Positions 24,868 to 33,357 of a stretch of DNA of 44,030 nt are shown piece by piece (the stretch's first letter is position 1; each line of letters opens with the position of its first letter). The notes beneath the pieces are model-generated. The model saw only the letters and a list, made by a program, of their open reading frames with translations. It searched no databases and was not told where the DNA came from. Made by a program: the position numbers and the translations under genes. Source of the stretch: Chloroflexota bacterium (GTDB taxonomy: Bacteria > Chloroflexota > Dehalococcoidia > JACQUO01). The stretch is from the NCBI GenBank assembly GCA_016210205.1, contig JACQUO010000017.1:1-44030 (forward strand). Reading direction: 5' to 3'.

Positions 24868-26496
24868 ATGACCGATATGGCCCTGGGGGGAAGTGCGGAA
24901 AAGATAGGGGCCCGCCGCCGGCCCTGGTTCAGCCTGCATCTCGTGGTGGTGGTTGGCCAGATAGCGCTGGGCTTCTTCGTCTACGGCGCCCACGAGCTCC
25001 TCCCGAGTCAATTGGCGTCCATTGCTTTCTTTACCGACGCCTACCACCCTGTCCACTGGGTGCTGAGCCTGCTGCCTCCCATCTATGCCGCTCGTTTCCT
25101 GGGCTCCCGCTATGCCCTGGGGGCCGCGGCGGCGGTGGGGGCGGCCTATGCCCTTTATGGCGTCCTCTTTCATATGGACATGGTTGGTTTCTCTGCTATT
25201 GTCACCGTCTTGGGGCTGGGCCTCCTGCTCAGCGGCCTGTCCCGGCTCGAGGAGCAGGAGCGGCGTTCCCTGGTCCTGGCCCTTGAGGCCGTGCGGGAGC
25301 ACACCGCCGCGGTGGAGCGCCAGGCGGAGCACCTGGCCGCCCTGGGCAGCCTGGCGACGGCGGTGAGCCAGTCTCTGGACATCACCACCATCAGCGGCCG
25401 CGCCCTGGAGGTGGCCCTGCCTGCCCTGAAAGTGCAATTCGGCCTGGTGCATCTCTACCACGCGGAGAGGGAGGTTTTGCTCCTGAGCGCCTACCGGGGC
25501 TGGACGCCCGAGCAAGCTCGACAGGTCAGCATGCTGCCTGCCCGCGAAGGGATGTTGGGCCAGGTGGTGGCTCGCGGGGAGCTGGCGCAGGCTAGTGAAT
25601 TCGCTGCTGACCCCAGCCCCATGGGGCGGCTCCTGCAGGAGGCGAGGGTCTCTTGCTTTGCCGCTGTGCCCATTATGGAGGAGGGCAAGGTATTGGGGGT
25701 GTTCAGCATCGCTGTAACTCCACCGGGCAGCTGTTCCGATGAGACCATGGCCCTGTTGCGCACCATGGGCCATCAGCTGGGCGCGGCCATCGCCAACGCC
25801 CGCCGCTACGAGGAGGCGGAGCGGGAGCACACCCAGGCCATGGCCCTGGCCCGGGTGCTCCGGGAGGACAAAGCCACCATGGAGCGGCTCCAGAAGGAGA
25901 CGGGCGAGGGGGTGCTCCGGGCCCTGGGATTTGTCCAGCCGCACCTCATGCAGCACAGCCGCCGGGTGCAGCGGCTCGCCCTGGGGATGGCCCAGGTGCT
26001 GGCTCTGCCGGAGGGCGAGCGGGACCTGCTCTCCCTGGCTGCCCTGTTCCACGATGCCGGGTTCCTGGCCCTCCCCCACTCCGTGGTGGTGGGGGAAGAC
26101 CCCTTGAGGGCGGTTGTGGGCCAGCCCATGGCCCTGCATCCGGAGCGGGGCGCGGAAATTCTTGGACCGCTCTCGGCCCTGGCCAATCTCCTGCCCCTGG
26201 TGCGCGGCCACCACGAGCGGTGGGACGGGACCGGCTATCCCGATGGTCTGGCGGGGGAGCAGATTCCCCCCCTGGCCCGCCTCCTGGCCGCAGCCGATGG
26301 CCACGACTGGCTGGTGCAGGGCGGCCCCGGCCGGCCTCCCATCTCTCCGGCGGAGGCCCGAGCCCGGCTGGAGGCGGGCTCCGGCACCCATTGGGAGCCC
26401 CGGGCGGTGGAAGCTCTCCTCCGCGCCCTGGACAAAGACCCCTCATTGGATATACTCTCTGGAGGGGAAAGCCCGGGGACACCCCGGCCCGCCTGA
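24868..26496 (+). CDS. Membrane sensor with GAF and HD-GYP-like domains
   Basis: 542 residues from ATG at 24868 (an upstream ATG at 24814 overlaps a TAGAAT -10-like sequence). Order: about four membrane helices (residues ~20-130), a coiled stretch, a GAF domain (roughly 160-320), a second helical linker, and an HD phosphohydrolase domain. HD-GYP proteins cleave cyclic di-GMP. Here LMQHSRRV, LFHDAGFL, HPERGAEIL and HHERWDGTGYPDG (His448-His449) are present. The usual HDIGK is HDAGF, so the Gly-Lys after the metal-binding HD is changed and activity is uncertain. GAF ligand is unknown. No GGDEF protein is in the window. Confidence 0.88.
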   Translation: MTDMALGGSAEKIGARRRPWFSLHLVVVVGQIALGFFVYGAHELLPSQLASIAFFTDAYHPVHWVLSLLPPIYAARFLGSRYALGAAAAVGAAYALYGVLFHMDMVGFSAIVTVLGLGLLLSGLSRLEEQERRSLVLALEAVREHTAAVERQAEHLAALGSLATAVSQSLDITTISGRALEVALPALKVQFGLVHLYHAEREVLLLSAYRGWTPEQARQVSMLPAREGMLGQVVARGELAQASEFAADPSPMGRLLQEARVSCFAAVPIMEEGKVLGVFSIAVTPPGSCSDETMALLRTMGHQLGAAIANARRYEEAEREHTQAMALARVLREDKATMERLQKETGEGVLRALGFVQPHLMQHSRRVQRLALGMAQVLALPEGERDLLSLAALFHDAGFLALPHSVVVGEDPLRAVVGQPMALHPERGAEILGPLSALANLLPLVRGHHERWDGTGYPDGLAGEQIPPLARLLAAADGHDWLVQGGPGRPPISPAEARARLEAGSGTHWEPRAVEALLRALDKDPSLDILSGGESPGTPRPA

Positions 26497-26574
26497 GGTG
26501 GGCAGCCCCCACGGCGGGGGCGCGGGCGCTGTTTTTCGAAGCTCCTACCCCAGGGTCTTCTCCAGGGAGTTGAC

Positions 26575-27795
26575 TTGCCCATCGACTGGAATCAGCTGGT
26601 CCCTCAAGTCGAGGCGGCGGCGGAGCTGGCCCGGGGCGGCCAAGGCGAGGGAGCCGCGCGCCTGCGCCTGGCTTTGCAGACCTTGGGTCGGGCCGAGGCC
26701 GCGTCTCTGGCGGCCAAAACCCAGGCCAGCCGTGTCACCTGGCTGGTGGCGGGCCTGACCCCGGAGTCCCAGGCGGAGGGCCTGGGCCGGGCCCTGGCGC
26801 CGGCCCCTCTCCCCTCCGAGTGGGCCGTCCTCGGCGTGGACGGCTCCCACCTTGAGCTCGACCGCCACCGTCCCCTCGCCTGCTATCTCATCAACATCGG
26901 CGCCGCCCGTCTCCGCTACGGCCCGCAGCCCCAGGCCGAGCTGTCCTCTCGCCCTAGTCTCTTCTTCCGGGAGGAGGAGCTGGCCCTGGCCGACCCGGAG
27001 GGCCTGGGGGAGGAGGCGGTGGCCGGGGCCATTTTGGGATGGCGGCGCGCCGTCATGGAGATGGAGGCGGCGGCGGGGCTGGCGGCCTCCCTGCCCCCCG
27101 CTCTGCCCACCCTCGTCATGCTGGACGGCACCCTGGTCCTCTGGGGCCTGGCGGGCCGGGAGTATCAGGAGGGCAAGGCCTATGTGCGGCAGGCCCTGCT
27201 GGACGGGGGTTTTTTGCCCGCCTTAGAGAGACTCCGCCGCCTAAGCGAGGTGCGTCCCCTGGCTCTGGCTTCGTATATCAGCCTGCCCCGCGCCACGGAG
27301 GTGGTGAACCTGCTGCGCCTGGCCCTCTGCCCCCACGAGCCCGCCGACTGCGACCGCTACTGCTCCGCTCCCGGCCAGGGGCGGGAGTGCCAGGCCGTGG
27401 CGGGCGTCCTTGACCGGGAGGTCTTCGGCGCCATTTTGGCTCCGGGCCAGCGCTCCGCCTCCTTCGCCAGCCGCTCCTCGGTGATGGAGCGGCACTATGG
27501 CCCCCACGGGATTCGCTTCTGCTATCTTCGGGGGGACGACGAGGTGGCCCGCCTAGAGTATCCCGCCTGGGTGGAGGAGCTAGGTCTCCTGGGGCTGGCC
27601 GCCACCCTGGCCCTGGATCAGGCGCGGCGCGGTCTGGGCTATCCCGTGGCCCTGGCCGAGGCCCACCAGCAGGCGGTGGTGAGCGGCGCCGACCGGGAGG
27701 TCTTCTGGCGATATGTGGACGCGGCCCTGAGGGAGCGGCGGCTGGCCGCTTCTACCTCGGCCAAGAGCCGGAGCAAGCGGCAGCCGTGGCTCTAG
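26575..27795 (+). CDS. nurA: NurA-domain 5'-3' nuclease
   Basis: Nuclease partner of the HerA translocase in DNA end resection, best known in archaea. 406 residues from TTG at 26575, supported by AGGGAG five bases upstream. The NurA fold shows GVDGSH with Asp89 and VMLDGTLVLWGL with Asp184, the metal-binding acidic residues. FASRSSVMERHYG and RLEYPAWVEE follow in the expected C-terminal half. First of three overlapping genes with a HAS-barrel protein and herA. Confidence 0.88.
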   Translation: MPIDWNQLVPQVEAAAELARGGQGEGAARLRLALQTLGRAEAASLAAKTQASRVTWLVAGLTPESQAEGLGRALAPAPLPSEWAVLGVDGSHLELDRHRPLACYLINIGAARLRYGPQPQAELSSRPSLFFREEELALADPEGLGEEAVAGAILGWRRAVMEMEAAAGLAASLPPALPTLVMLDGTLVLWGLAGREYQEGKAYVRQALLDGGFLPALERLRRLSEVRPLALASYISLPRATEVVNLLRLALCPHEPADCDRYCSAPGQGRECQAVAGVLDREVFGAILAPGQRSASFASRSSVMERHYGPHGIRFCYLRGDDEVARLEYPAWVEELGLLGLAATLALDQARRGLGYPVALAEAHQQAVVSGADREVFWRYVDAALRERRLAASTSAKSRSKRQPWL

Positions 27796-28382
27796 GGACG
27801 GCCCGCCCCAGCCCCATCGGCGAGGTGGTGGCCGCCGAGACGGCCCGCTTCACCGCCGAGTGCTATGAGGTGCACTGCCCCCCGCCCCTGGGCTCCCTGG
27901 TGCGAGCCGGGGAGGCCCTGGGCGTGGTCTTCCGGGCGGAGACCGCGGGCCTGGAGCCGGGCCGCGTCCCCATCGCTCGGGGCCGGGGCTACGCTCGCGA
28001 GGAGGATGTCTATCGGGAGAATCCCCAGCTGGCCAAGCTCCTGCGCACCACCTTCGAGTCCCTGGCCGTGGGGAGCTGGGATGGCCAGGGCCTGGCCATC
28101 CCCCGCCTGCCGCCCGCCCCGCCACGGCTCCACGGTTTCGTCTATCTCTGCCCCCCGGAGGCAGTGCGGGCCTTCACGGCCTCCTGGGACTTCCTGGACC
28201 GGCTGCTGGCCGGCCCCCTGGGCGAGGCCAGCGACCAGGCTCTGGCGGCCTGCCTCCGGGCGGCCAGCGCCACGCACCCCGACTCCCGGGCCTTCCTGGT
28301 GGCGGCGGGCAAGGAGCTGGCCCCGCGCCTGCGGGGTGACCTGCCCCGGCTGACCGCGCTCCTGCGGGGGATGCGGCCATGA
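27786..28382 (+). CDS. Stand-alone HAS-barrel protein between nurA and herA
   Basis: 198 residues. The first ~60 (IGEVVAAETARFTAECYEV then LGSLVRAGEALGVVF) resemble the small beta-barrel (HAS barrel) that starts HerA and ATP synthase subunits. A helical region follows with NPQLAKLLRTTFESL and FVYLCPPEAV. GTG start overlaps the end of nurA by ten bases and the stop overlaps the herA ATG by four (ATGA). Tight coupling implies it works with NurA and HerA, perhaps as an adaptor. No function is established to my knowledge. Confidence 0.8.
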   Translation: MALGTARPSPIGEVVAAETARFTAECYEVHCPPPLGSLVRAGEALGVVFRAETAGLEPGRVPIARGRGYAREEDVYRENPQLAKLLRTTFESLAVGSWDGQGLAIPRLPPAPPRLHGFVYLCPPEAVRAFTASWDFLDRLLAGPLGEASDQALAACLRAASATHPDSRAFLVAAGKELAPRLRGDLPRLTALLRGMRP

Positions 28383-29998
28383 CACAGGAGCGCCTGGGCC
28401 TGGTGGTGGGCGGCTCCCTGACCCGGGGCCTGGAAATCAAGCTTGACCCCGGCGTCTCCATCGAGAACATGGCCGTGGGCCGCTACATCGTCCTCCAGGG
28501 CGAGCGCCGCCGCTTCCTAGCCATGGTCACGGATGTCTCCCTGGGGGCCATGGACCCCGCCCTGGCCCTGGCCCCGCCGGAGGTCTCCGACCCCTTCTTC
28601 GCCGAGGTGATGCGGGGGACGGCCACCTACGGCAAGCTCCAGGTCATGCCCATGCTGGCGATTGGGGGGGATGTCGCCGCCCTGCCGGCCGGCCCCCAGC
28701 CGGTGAAGACCGTGCCCGCCCACTTCGCTGAGGCCTACGCTGCTTCTCAGGCGGACATGGAGCTGGTCTTCGGTCCGGAGGACGAGCGGCGCATGGTCAT
28801 CGGCAGCCCCCTGGATATGGAGGTCAAGGTCTGCCTGGATTTGGAGCGGCTGGCGGAGCGCTCCACGGGGGTCTTCGGCAAGACGGGCACGGGCAAGACC
28901 TATCTCACCCTGCTGCTCCTGGCGGGCCTCATCCAGAAGGGCAAGGCGGTGAACCTGGTCTTCGATATGCACAACGACTACGGCTGGCAGGTCTCGGCGG
29001 AGCACGGCCGCCGCGCCAAGGGCCTGAAGCAGCTTTTCTCGTCCCAGGTGGCGGTCTTCACCCTGGACGAGGAGTCCTCCCGCCGCCGGGGCATCTCGCC
29101 CGACTTCGTGGTGGAGCTGGGCTACGATGAGATTGAGCCGGAGGACATGGCCCTGTTGGCCGAGGCTCTGAACCTGACGCCCCTGGCGGTGGACGCCGTC
29201 TATGCCCTGGCGCGCCGCTTCGGGCGGAGCCGCTGGCTCAAGTGGCTCCTGGAGGAGGGCGAGGGGCAAACCCCCGAGACTCTGGCGTCCTTGAACATCG
29301 CTGAGGGCACCTTTCAGGCCCTGACCCGCCGCCTGGAGCGCCTGCGCCGCCTACCCTTCCTGGTGGAGAAGGCCGCGCGGCCGGCCCTCCCGGAGCTGCT
29401 GCAGTACCTGGAGTCGGGCCGGCATGTGGTGCTGGAGTTCGGGCGCTACGACCGCGACGATGTGGCCCACATCCTGGTGGCCAATGTCCTGGCCCGGCGC
29501 ATCCACGACCGCTGGCGGGCCCGCTGCGAGGCCGCCCGGGGCGGCGGCGGCTCCGAGCCCCCCATCCTGGTGCTCACTCTGGAGGAGGCCCACAAGCTCC
29601 TCAGCCCCCAGGTGGCCCGCCAGACGATTTTCGGCACCATCGCTCGGGAGATGCGCAAGTTCCGCGTGACCCTGCTGGTGGTGGACCAGCGCCCCAGCGG
29701 GATAGACGGCGAGATTATGAGCCAGCTCGCCACCCGCCTGCTGTGCCTGCTGGACAGCGAGGAGGATATAGAGGCGGCCCTGGCGGGGGTGCCGGGGAAG
29801 GGGGAGCTGCGCACGGTGCTCTCGAGGCTGGAGTCGCGGCAGCAGGCGCTGCTGCTGGGCCACGCCCTGCCGGTGCCCGTGGTGGTGCGCACCCGGGACT
29901 ACGACGAGGAGTTCTACCGGTCGCTGGGCCCGGCCCGCCGTGCCGGGGGCGGCCCGCCGGAGCCCGAAGTCACCATCGAGGAGCTGTTCCCGGAGTAG
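28379..29998 (+). CDS. herA: HerA-type DNA translocase ATPase
   Basis: FtsK/HerA-family hexameric ATPase that drives DNA to NurA. 539 residues. N-terminal HAS barrel (LGLVVGGSL to about residue 60). Walker A is GKTGTGKT at 167-174; FDMHNDYGW follows. Walker B is in PILVLTLEEAHKLLS; a motif with REMRKFRVTLLVVDQRPSGID and an arginine-rich LATRLLCLLDSEEDIEAAL complete the core. The tail is Pro/Gly-rich and acidic. Last of the three-gene operon. Confidence 0.92.
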   Translation: MTQERLGLVVGGSLTRGLEIKLDPGVSIENMAVGRYIVLQGERRRFLAMVTDVSLGAMDPALALAPPEVSDPFFAEVMRGTATYGKLQVMPMLAIGGDVAALPAGPQPVKTVPAHFAEAYAASQADMELVFGPEDERRMVIGSPLDMEVKVCLDLERLAERSTGVFGKTGTGKTYLTLLLLAGLIQKGKAVNLVFDMHNDYGWQVSAEHGRRAKGLKQLFSSQVAVFTLDEESSRRRGISPDFVVELGYDEIEPEDMALLAEALNLTPLAVDAVYALARRFGRSRWLKWLLEEGEGQTPETLASLNIAEGTFQALTRRLERLRRLPFLVEKAARPALPELLQYLESGRHVVLEFGRYDRDDVAHILVANVLARRIHDRWRARCEAARGGGGSEPPILVLTLEEAHKLLSPQVARQTIFGTIAREMRKFRVTLLVVDQRPSGIDGEIMSQLATRLLCLLDSEEDIEAALAGVPGKGELRTVLSRLESRQQALLLGHALPVPVVVRTRDYDEEFYRSLGPARRAGGGPPEPEVTIEELFPE

Positions 29999-30087
29999 GG
30001 GGGCTGGTGCGGTTGTCGGGCCAGCGGCGGCGGGGGTTCGGGTTCTGCGTGGGGAGCTAGCCATGTTTTTACCTAACGGAGAACAAC

Positions 30088-30590
30088 ATGCAAAACCAGA
30101 AGGCGTTTGACGACTATCTGTGGCTCTGGGGCGAACTATTGGAAACCTCCACAGTCTAGAACTTCTGCTCAGGGTGTTTTTACACCACATGGACAAATCA
30201 CGATACGGCACCCCACCACCGGAAGTGCACCTAGACAAGATAAAGGTGGGTGACGTCGTTCATGAGATATACTTCACCAATTACGATAGCTTGGGAGACC
30301 TGGTTAACAAGTACAATACGGTTATCTCCCAGAAGGCGCAGGCATTGTGCGTTGATGGTGTCGTTGTCAAGCTTCGGGACGCCCTCGCTCATGGAAGGGT
30401 GCTTAGTCGGCAGCCTGGGCCACCATTCCAACTATACAAATTTCAGAAACCTTCAAATGGCCAAGTTGTGGTGGAGGATGTTGCTGATCTCAACGAGAAC
30501 GAGCTAAACAGGTACATCCATCTCACGTTTAAAGAGGCCAAGAAAGTGGAAGCGGCTTGCAGGCGGTTTTGCCCAAATGCTTTTGGTTAG
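30088..30590 (+). pseudogene. HEPN-like protein gene with a -1 frameshift in a G run
   Basis: The ATG at 30088 has GGAG upstream (ACGGAGAACAAC) and reads MQNQKAFDDYLWLWG before running to a stop at 30157-30159. The -1 frame, open from 30120, continues GRTIGNLHSLELLLRVFLHHM and runs 150 more residues to 30590. The two fit as one protein of about 166 residues with one base lost (or ribosomal slippage) at GGGG 30128-30131. The protein has LRDALAHGR, an R-x4-H motif as in HEPN ribonucleases of toxin and defence systems. AT-rich against its neighbours. Could be a sequencing error, a dead gene or a frameshifted one. Confidence 0.6.
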
Positions 30591-30766
30591 GCTCCCTCTG
30601 CAATTGCGAACACGGGTTTCCGACCATAGGGGCGGGCAGTTTTCCTGTGGTGCTTGAGTGTATGAGTGAACGCAATTTGAGCCTATCCCACCGCAGCGCC
30701 TTCTGCGTCGCTGGCCCGGACTGAACGCCAACCTCAAAGCCCTTGAAACCTCCCCGTTGATTTGAT

Positions 30767-30779
30767 ACAGTAAGACTGT
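30767..30779. promoter_or_regulatory. Inverted repeat before the toxin-antitoxin pair
   Basis: ACAGT-AAG-ACTGT, perfect, 28 bases before the antitoxin ATG and immediately after TTGATT, a possible -35. Toxin-antitoxin operons are usually repressed at such a site by their own products. It is short, so support is modest. Confidence 0.4.
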
Positions 30780-30807
30780 CGGAAAGTTAGACGGGAGGAG
30801 TTTCGCT

Positions 30808-31089
30808 ATGGCGGAGCTAATCCAGGTGCGCCGGAAGGCGCAGGTCACCTTGCCCCAGTCCGTCCGCCGGGCCCTGAAGATAGAGGAGGGCGACTTCCTG
30901 GAGGTCAGGGTGAAGGACGGGGAGATTGTGCTGCGGGTGAAGAAGCTGGTGGACAAGGAGCAGGCCTGGTTCTGGACGGAAGAGTGGCAAAAGGGGGAGC
31001 GTAAGGCAGACGAGGATATTAAAGCTGGCCGGGTGAAGAGGTTCAAGTCAGCCGCTGCCGCAGTGAAGTATCTTGAGGACAAAGCATAG
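30808..31089 (+). CDS. AbrB/MazE-type antitoxin
   Basis: 93 residues. The first ~45 (IQVRRKAQVTLPQSVRRALKIEEGDFLEVRV) form a SpoVT/AbrB swapped-hairpin DNA-binding domain. The second half is charged and probably wraps the toxin. GGGAGGAG lies before the ATG. It is followed two bases later by a RelE/ParE-like toxin gene. Role: neutralise the toxin and repress the operon. Confidence 0.85.
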   Translation: MAELIQVRRKAQVTLPQSVRRALKIEEGDFLEVRVKDGEIVLRVKKLVDKEQAWFWTEEWQKGERKADEDIKAGRVKRFKSAAAAVKYLEDKA

Positions 31090-31091
31090 CA

Positions 31092-31352
31092 GTGGAGATC
31101 CTCTTCACCGAGCAGTTTGAACAGGCTTATGAGAAGCTCACCAAGACCGAGAAACGGAGCGTTCGCAAGGCACTTGCTCTGTTGGGTGTTAACCCCAAGC
31201 ACCCTGGCCTTCGTGTCAAGAAAATGGAAGGCAGGGGGAACATCTGGGAAGCCTGCTCTTCAAAGAGATTGCGCATGACTTTTGAGATGGCCGGAGAAAC
31301 CATCTTCGTGCGCAATGTGGGGGAGCATGATAAGGTGTTGAAAAGGCCGTGA
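31092..31352 (+). CDS. RelE/ParE-superfamily toxin
   Basis: 86 residues starting at GTG, two bases after the antitoxin. FTEQFEQAYEKLTKTEKRSVRKAL is the usual N-terminal helical pair, GNIWEACSSKRLRMTFEM the central strands, and FVRNVGEHDKVLKR the conserved final strand with Gly-x-His-Asp. Family members cleave mRNA on ribosomes (RelE) or inhibit gyrase (ParE); GEHDKVL fits the RelE/YoeB-like side. Co-operon with an AbrB-type partner rather than RelB. Confidence 0.85.
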   Translation: MEILFTEQFEQAYEKLTKTEKRSVRKALALLGVNPKHPGLRVKKMEGRGNIWEACSSKRLRMTFEMAGETIFVRNVGEHDKVLKRP

Positions 31353-31365
31353 CTTAGTGTCAAGC

Positions 31366-31393
31366 CCGTTAGCCCGGGGGGCCAGGCTAACGG
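31366..31393. other. Hairpin after the toxin gene
   Basis: CCGTTAGCC pairs with GGCTAACGG around a 10-base loop, 13 bases past the toxin stop. No T run follows, so it is more likely an mRNA-end stabiliser than a terminator. Confidence 0.45.
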
Positions 31394-31415
31394 CAAGCAG
31401 CATCGGCGCCAGTGG

Positions 31416-31440
31416 GGCGGGCCAGCGGCCCGCCTGTTTA
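31416..31440 (+). terminator. Probable terminator of the toxin-antitoxin operon
   Basis: GGCGGGCC-AGC-GGCCCGCC, eight perfect pairs, followed by TGTTTACATT. The T tract is short, so termination may be partial. Confidence 0.5.
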
Positions 31441-31525
31441 CATTCGTAGCGCTCAAGGCTAAAATGTGGTTGGTGTCATCTGTCTCCTGGCACAAAATCT
31501 GAGAGGACGTGACAACCGCAAAAAA

Positions 31526-31696
31526 ATGAAAATCATCGCCTACATGGAGAGCTACGGCTACGAGCAGCTCACCTTCTGCTCCGACCCCGCCTCGGGCCTG
31601 CGGGCCATGGTCGCCATTCACGACACTACCCTGGGCCCGGCCCCGAGGGGTGTCAGCATACTAACCACCTTTGGGAGATGCCACCGTGACCACTGA
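31526..31696 (+). pseudogene. Relic of a leucine dehydrogenase gene, N-terminal 40 codons
   Basis: ATG at 31526 opens [15 protein letters not shown] then [19 protein letters not shown] and LGPA, matching the start of Leu/Phe/Val dehydrogenases (usual form: YMEEYGYEQ, FC.D...[18 protein letters not shown]). Those enzymes are about 350 residues; here similarity stops near 31647 and the frame ends at 31696, inside the carboxyltransferase start region. The fragment is GC-rich like the host core, so it looks like a resident gene lost by deletion, not an import. Confidence 0.7.
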
Positions 31697-33233
31697 CCAC
31701 TTTCGAGAACTTTCGGAGCGCCGGCGCGCCGCCGAGGCCCTGGGCGGCCCGGAGCAGGTGAAGCGCCAGCAGGAGCGCGGCAAGCTCACCGCCCGCCAGC
31801 GCCTGGCCCTCCTCTGCGACCCCGGCTCCTTCCAGGAGCTGGATAGACTCGTGCGCCACCGGGCCACCGCCTTCGGCCTGGACCGGGCGGAGATACCCGG
31901 CGACGGCGTGGTCACGGGCCACGGCCTGGTGGCGGGCCGGCCCATCTGCGCCTTCGCCCAGGACTTCACCTCCCTGGGGGGCACCCTGGGGGAGGCTCAC
32001 GCCCAGAAGATTCACAAGGTCATGGATTTGGCCCTCAAGCTCGGCTGCCCCCTGGTGGGCCTCCACGACTCCGGGGGCGCCCGCATCCAGGAGGGGGTGG
32101 ACGCCCTGGCGGGCTACGGGGGCATCTTTGCCCGCAACTCCGCCCTCTCCGGGGCCGTGCCCCAGATTGCCGCTATGATGGGGCCGACGGCCGGGGGCGC
32201 GGTCTATTCCCCCGCCATGATGGACTTCGTCTTCATGGTCAAAGACACCTCATACATGTTCATCACCGGCCCCGATGTCATCAAGCAGGTCACGGGCGAG
32301 GACATCTCCTCCGAGGAGCTGGGCGGGGCCATGACCCACAATGCCCGCAGCGGGGTGGCCCATTTCCTCTGCGCCGACGACGCCCAGGCCATCGCCCAAA
32401 TCAGAGAGATGCTGTCCTACCTGCCCGCCAACAACCTGGAGGAGCCACCCGTCCTCGAGCCCCAAGACGACCCGCGGCGGGCCGATGCCCTCCTGGATGC
32501 GGTCATACCCCAAGACCCCCGCAAGGGCTACGACATGCGGGAGGTGATTCGCGCCCTGGTGGACGGGGGCCAGACCCTGGAGTCCCACGCCCTTTGGGCC
32601 CAGAACATCATTACCTGCTTCGCCCGGCTCAACGGCCGCAGCATCGGGGTGGTGGCCAGCCAGCCCGCCTCCCTGACGGGCGCCCTGGATGTGGACGCCT
32701 CGGACAAGGCCAGCCGCTTCATCCGCTTCTGCGACGCCTTCAACCTCCCGCTGCTCACCCTGGTGGACACGCCGGGGTATCTGCCGGGGAGCGCCCAGGA
32801 GTGGACGGGCATCATCCGGCACGGGGCCAAGCTGCTCTGGAGCTACGCCGAGGCCACGGTGCCCAAGCTCACGGTAATTACGCGCAAGGCCTATGGGGGG
32901 GCCTACATCGCCATGTGCAGCCGCCACCTGGGAGCCGACCTGTCGCTGGCCTGGCCCACGGCGGAGATAGCCGTCATGGGGGCCGAGGGGGCCACGGCCA
33001 TCATCCACCGCCGGGAGATTGCCGCCGCCCCCGACCCCGCGGCCAAGCTCCAGGAGAAAATCCGGGAGTATCAGGAGCAGCTCTACAACCCCTATATGGC
33101 CGCCGCCCGGGGCTATGTGGACGATGTGGTGCTGCCCCACGAGACGCGCCCCCGGCTCATCGCCGCCCTGGAGGCCCTTTCGTCCAAGCGGGAGAGCCGC
33201 CCCCCCAAGAAGCACGGCAACATCCCACTGTGA
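31686..33233 (+). CDS. Acyl-CoA (propionyl/methylmalonyl/acetyl-CoA) carboxyltransferase, beta-type subunit
   Basis: Crotonase-fold carboxyltransferase that moves CO2 between biotin and acyl-CoA; PccB/AccD5/MmdA family. 515 residues from GTG at 31686, chosen because GGGAG lies eight bases upstream; an in-frame TTG at 31671 is less likely. [14 protein letters not shown] and [12 protein letters not shown] form the N-terminal acyl-CoA site, and [24 protein letters not shown] and [14 protein letters not shown] the C-terminal half. No biotin carboxylase or biotin carrier gene is in the window, so acetyl, propionyl or methylmalonyl specificity is open. Heads a plus-strand carbon metabolism block. 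Confidence 0.93.
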   Translation: MTTDHFRELSERRRAAEALGGPEQVKRQQERGKLTARQRLALLCDPGSFQELDRLVRHRATAFGLDRAEIPGDGVVTGHGLVAGRPICAFAQDFTSLGGTLGEAHAQKIHKVMDLALKLGCPLVGLHDSGGARIQEGVDALAGYGGIFARNSALSGAVPQIAAMMGPTAGGAVYSPAMMDFVFMVKDTSYMFITGPDVIKQVTGEDISSEELGGAMTHNARSGVAHFLCADDAQAIAQIREMLSYLPANNLEEPPVLEPQDDPRRADALLDAVIPQDPRKGYDMREVIRALVDGGQTLESHALWAQNIITCFARLNGRSIGVVASQPASLTGALDVDASDKASRFIRFCDAFNLPLLTLVDTPGYLPGSAQEWTGIIRHGAKLLWSYAEATVPKLTVITRKAYGGAYIAMCSRHLGADLSLAWPTAEIAVMGAEGATAIIHRREIAAAPDPAAKLQEKIREYQEQLYNPYMAAARGYVDDVVLPHETRPRLIAALEALSSKRESRPPKKHGNIPL

Positions 33234-33357
33234 GGGGCCTGAGCCTTGGGGTTGAACTCGCCCCAAGCTGAGGCTACCCCCTTTACACCCCTGGCGGCCT
33301 TGCCTATACTGTATTTCCTGATGGCAGCAAGCGCCGAGCGGCAATCCGCGAGCTAAT

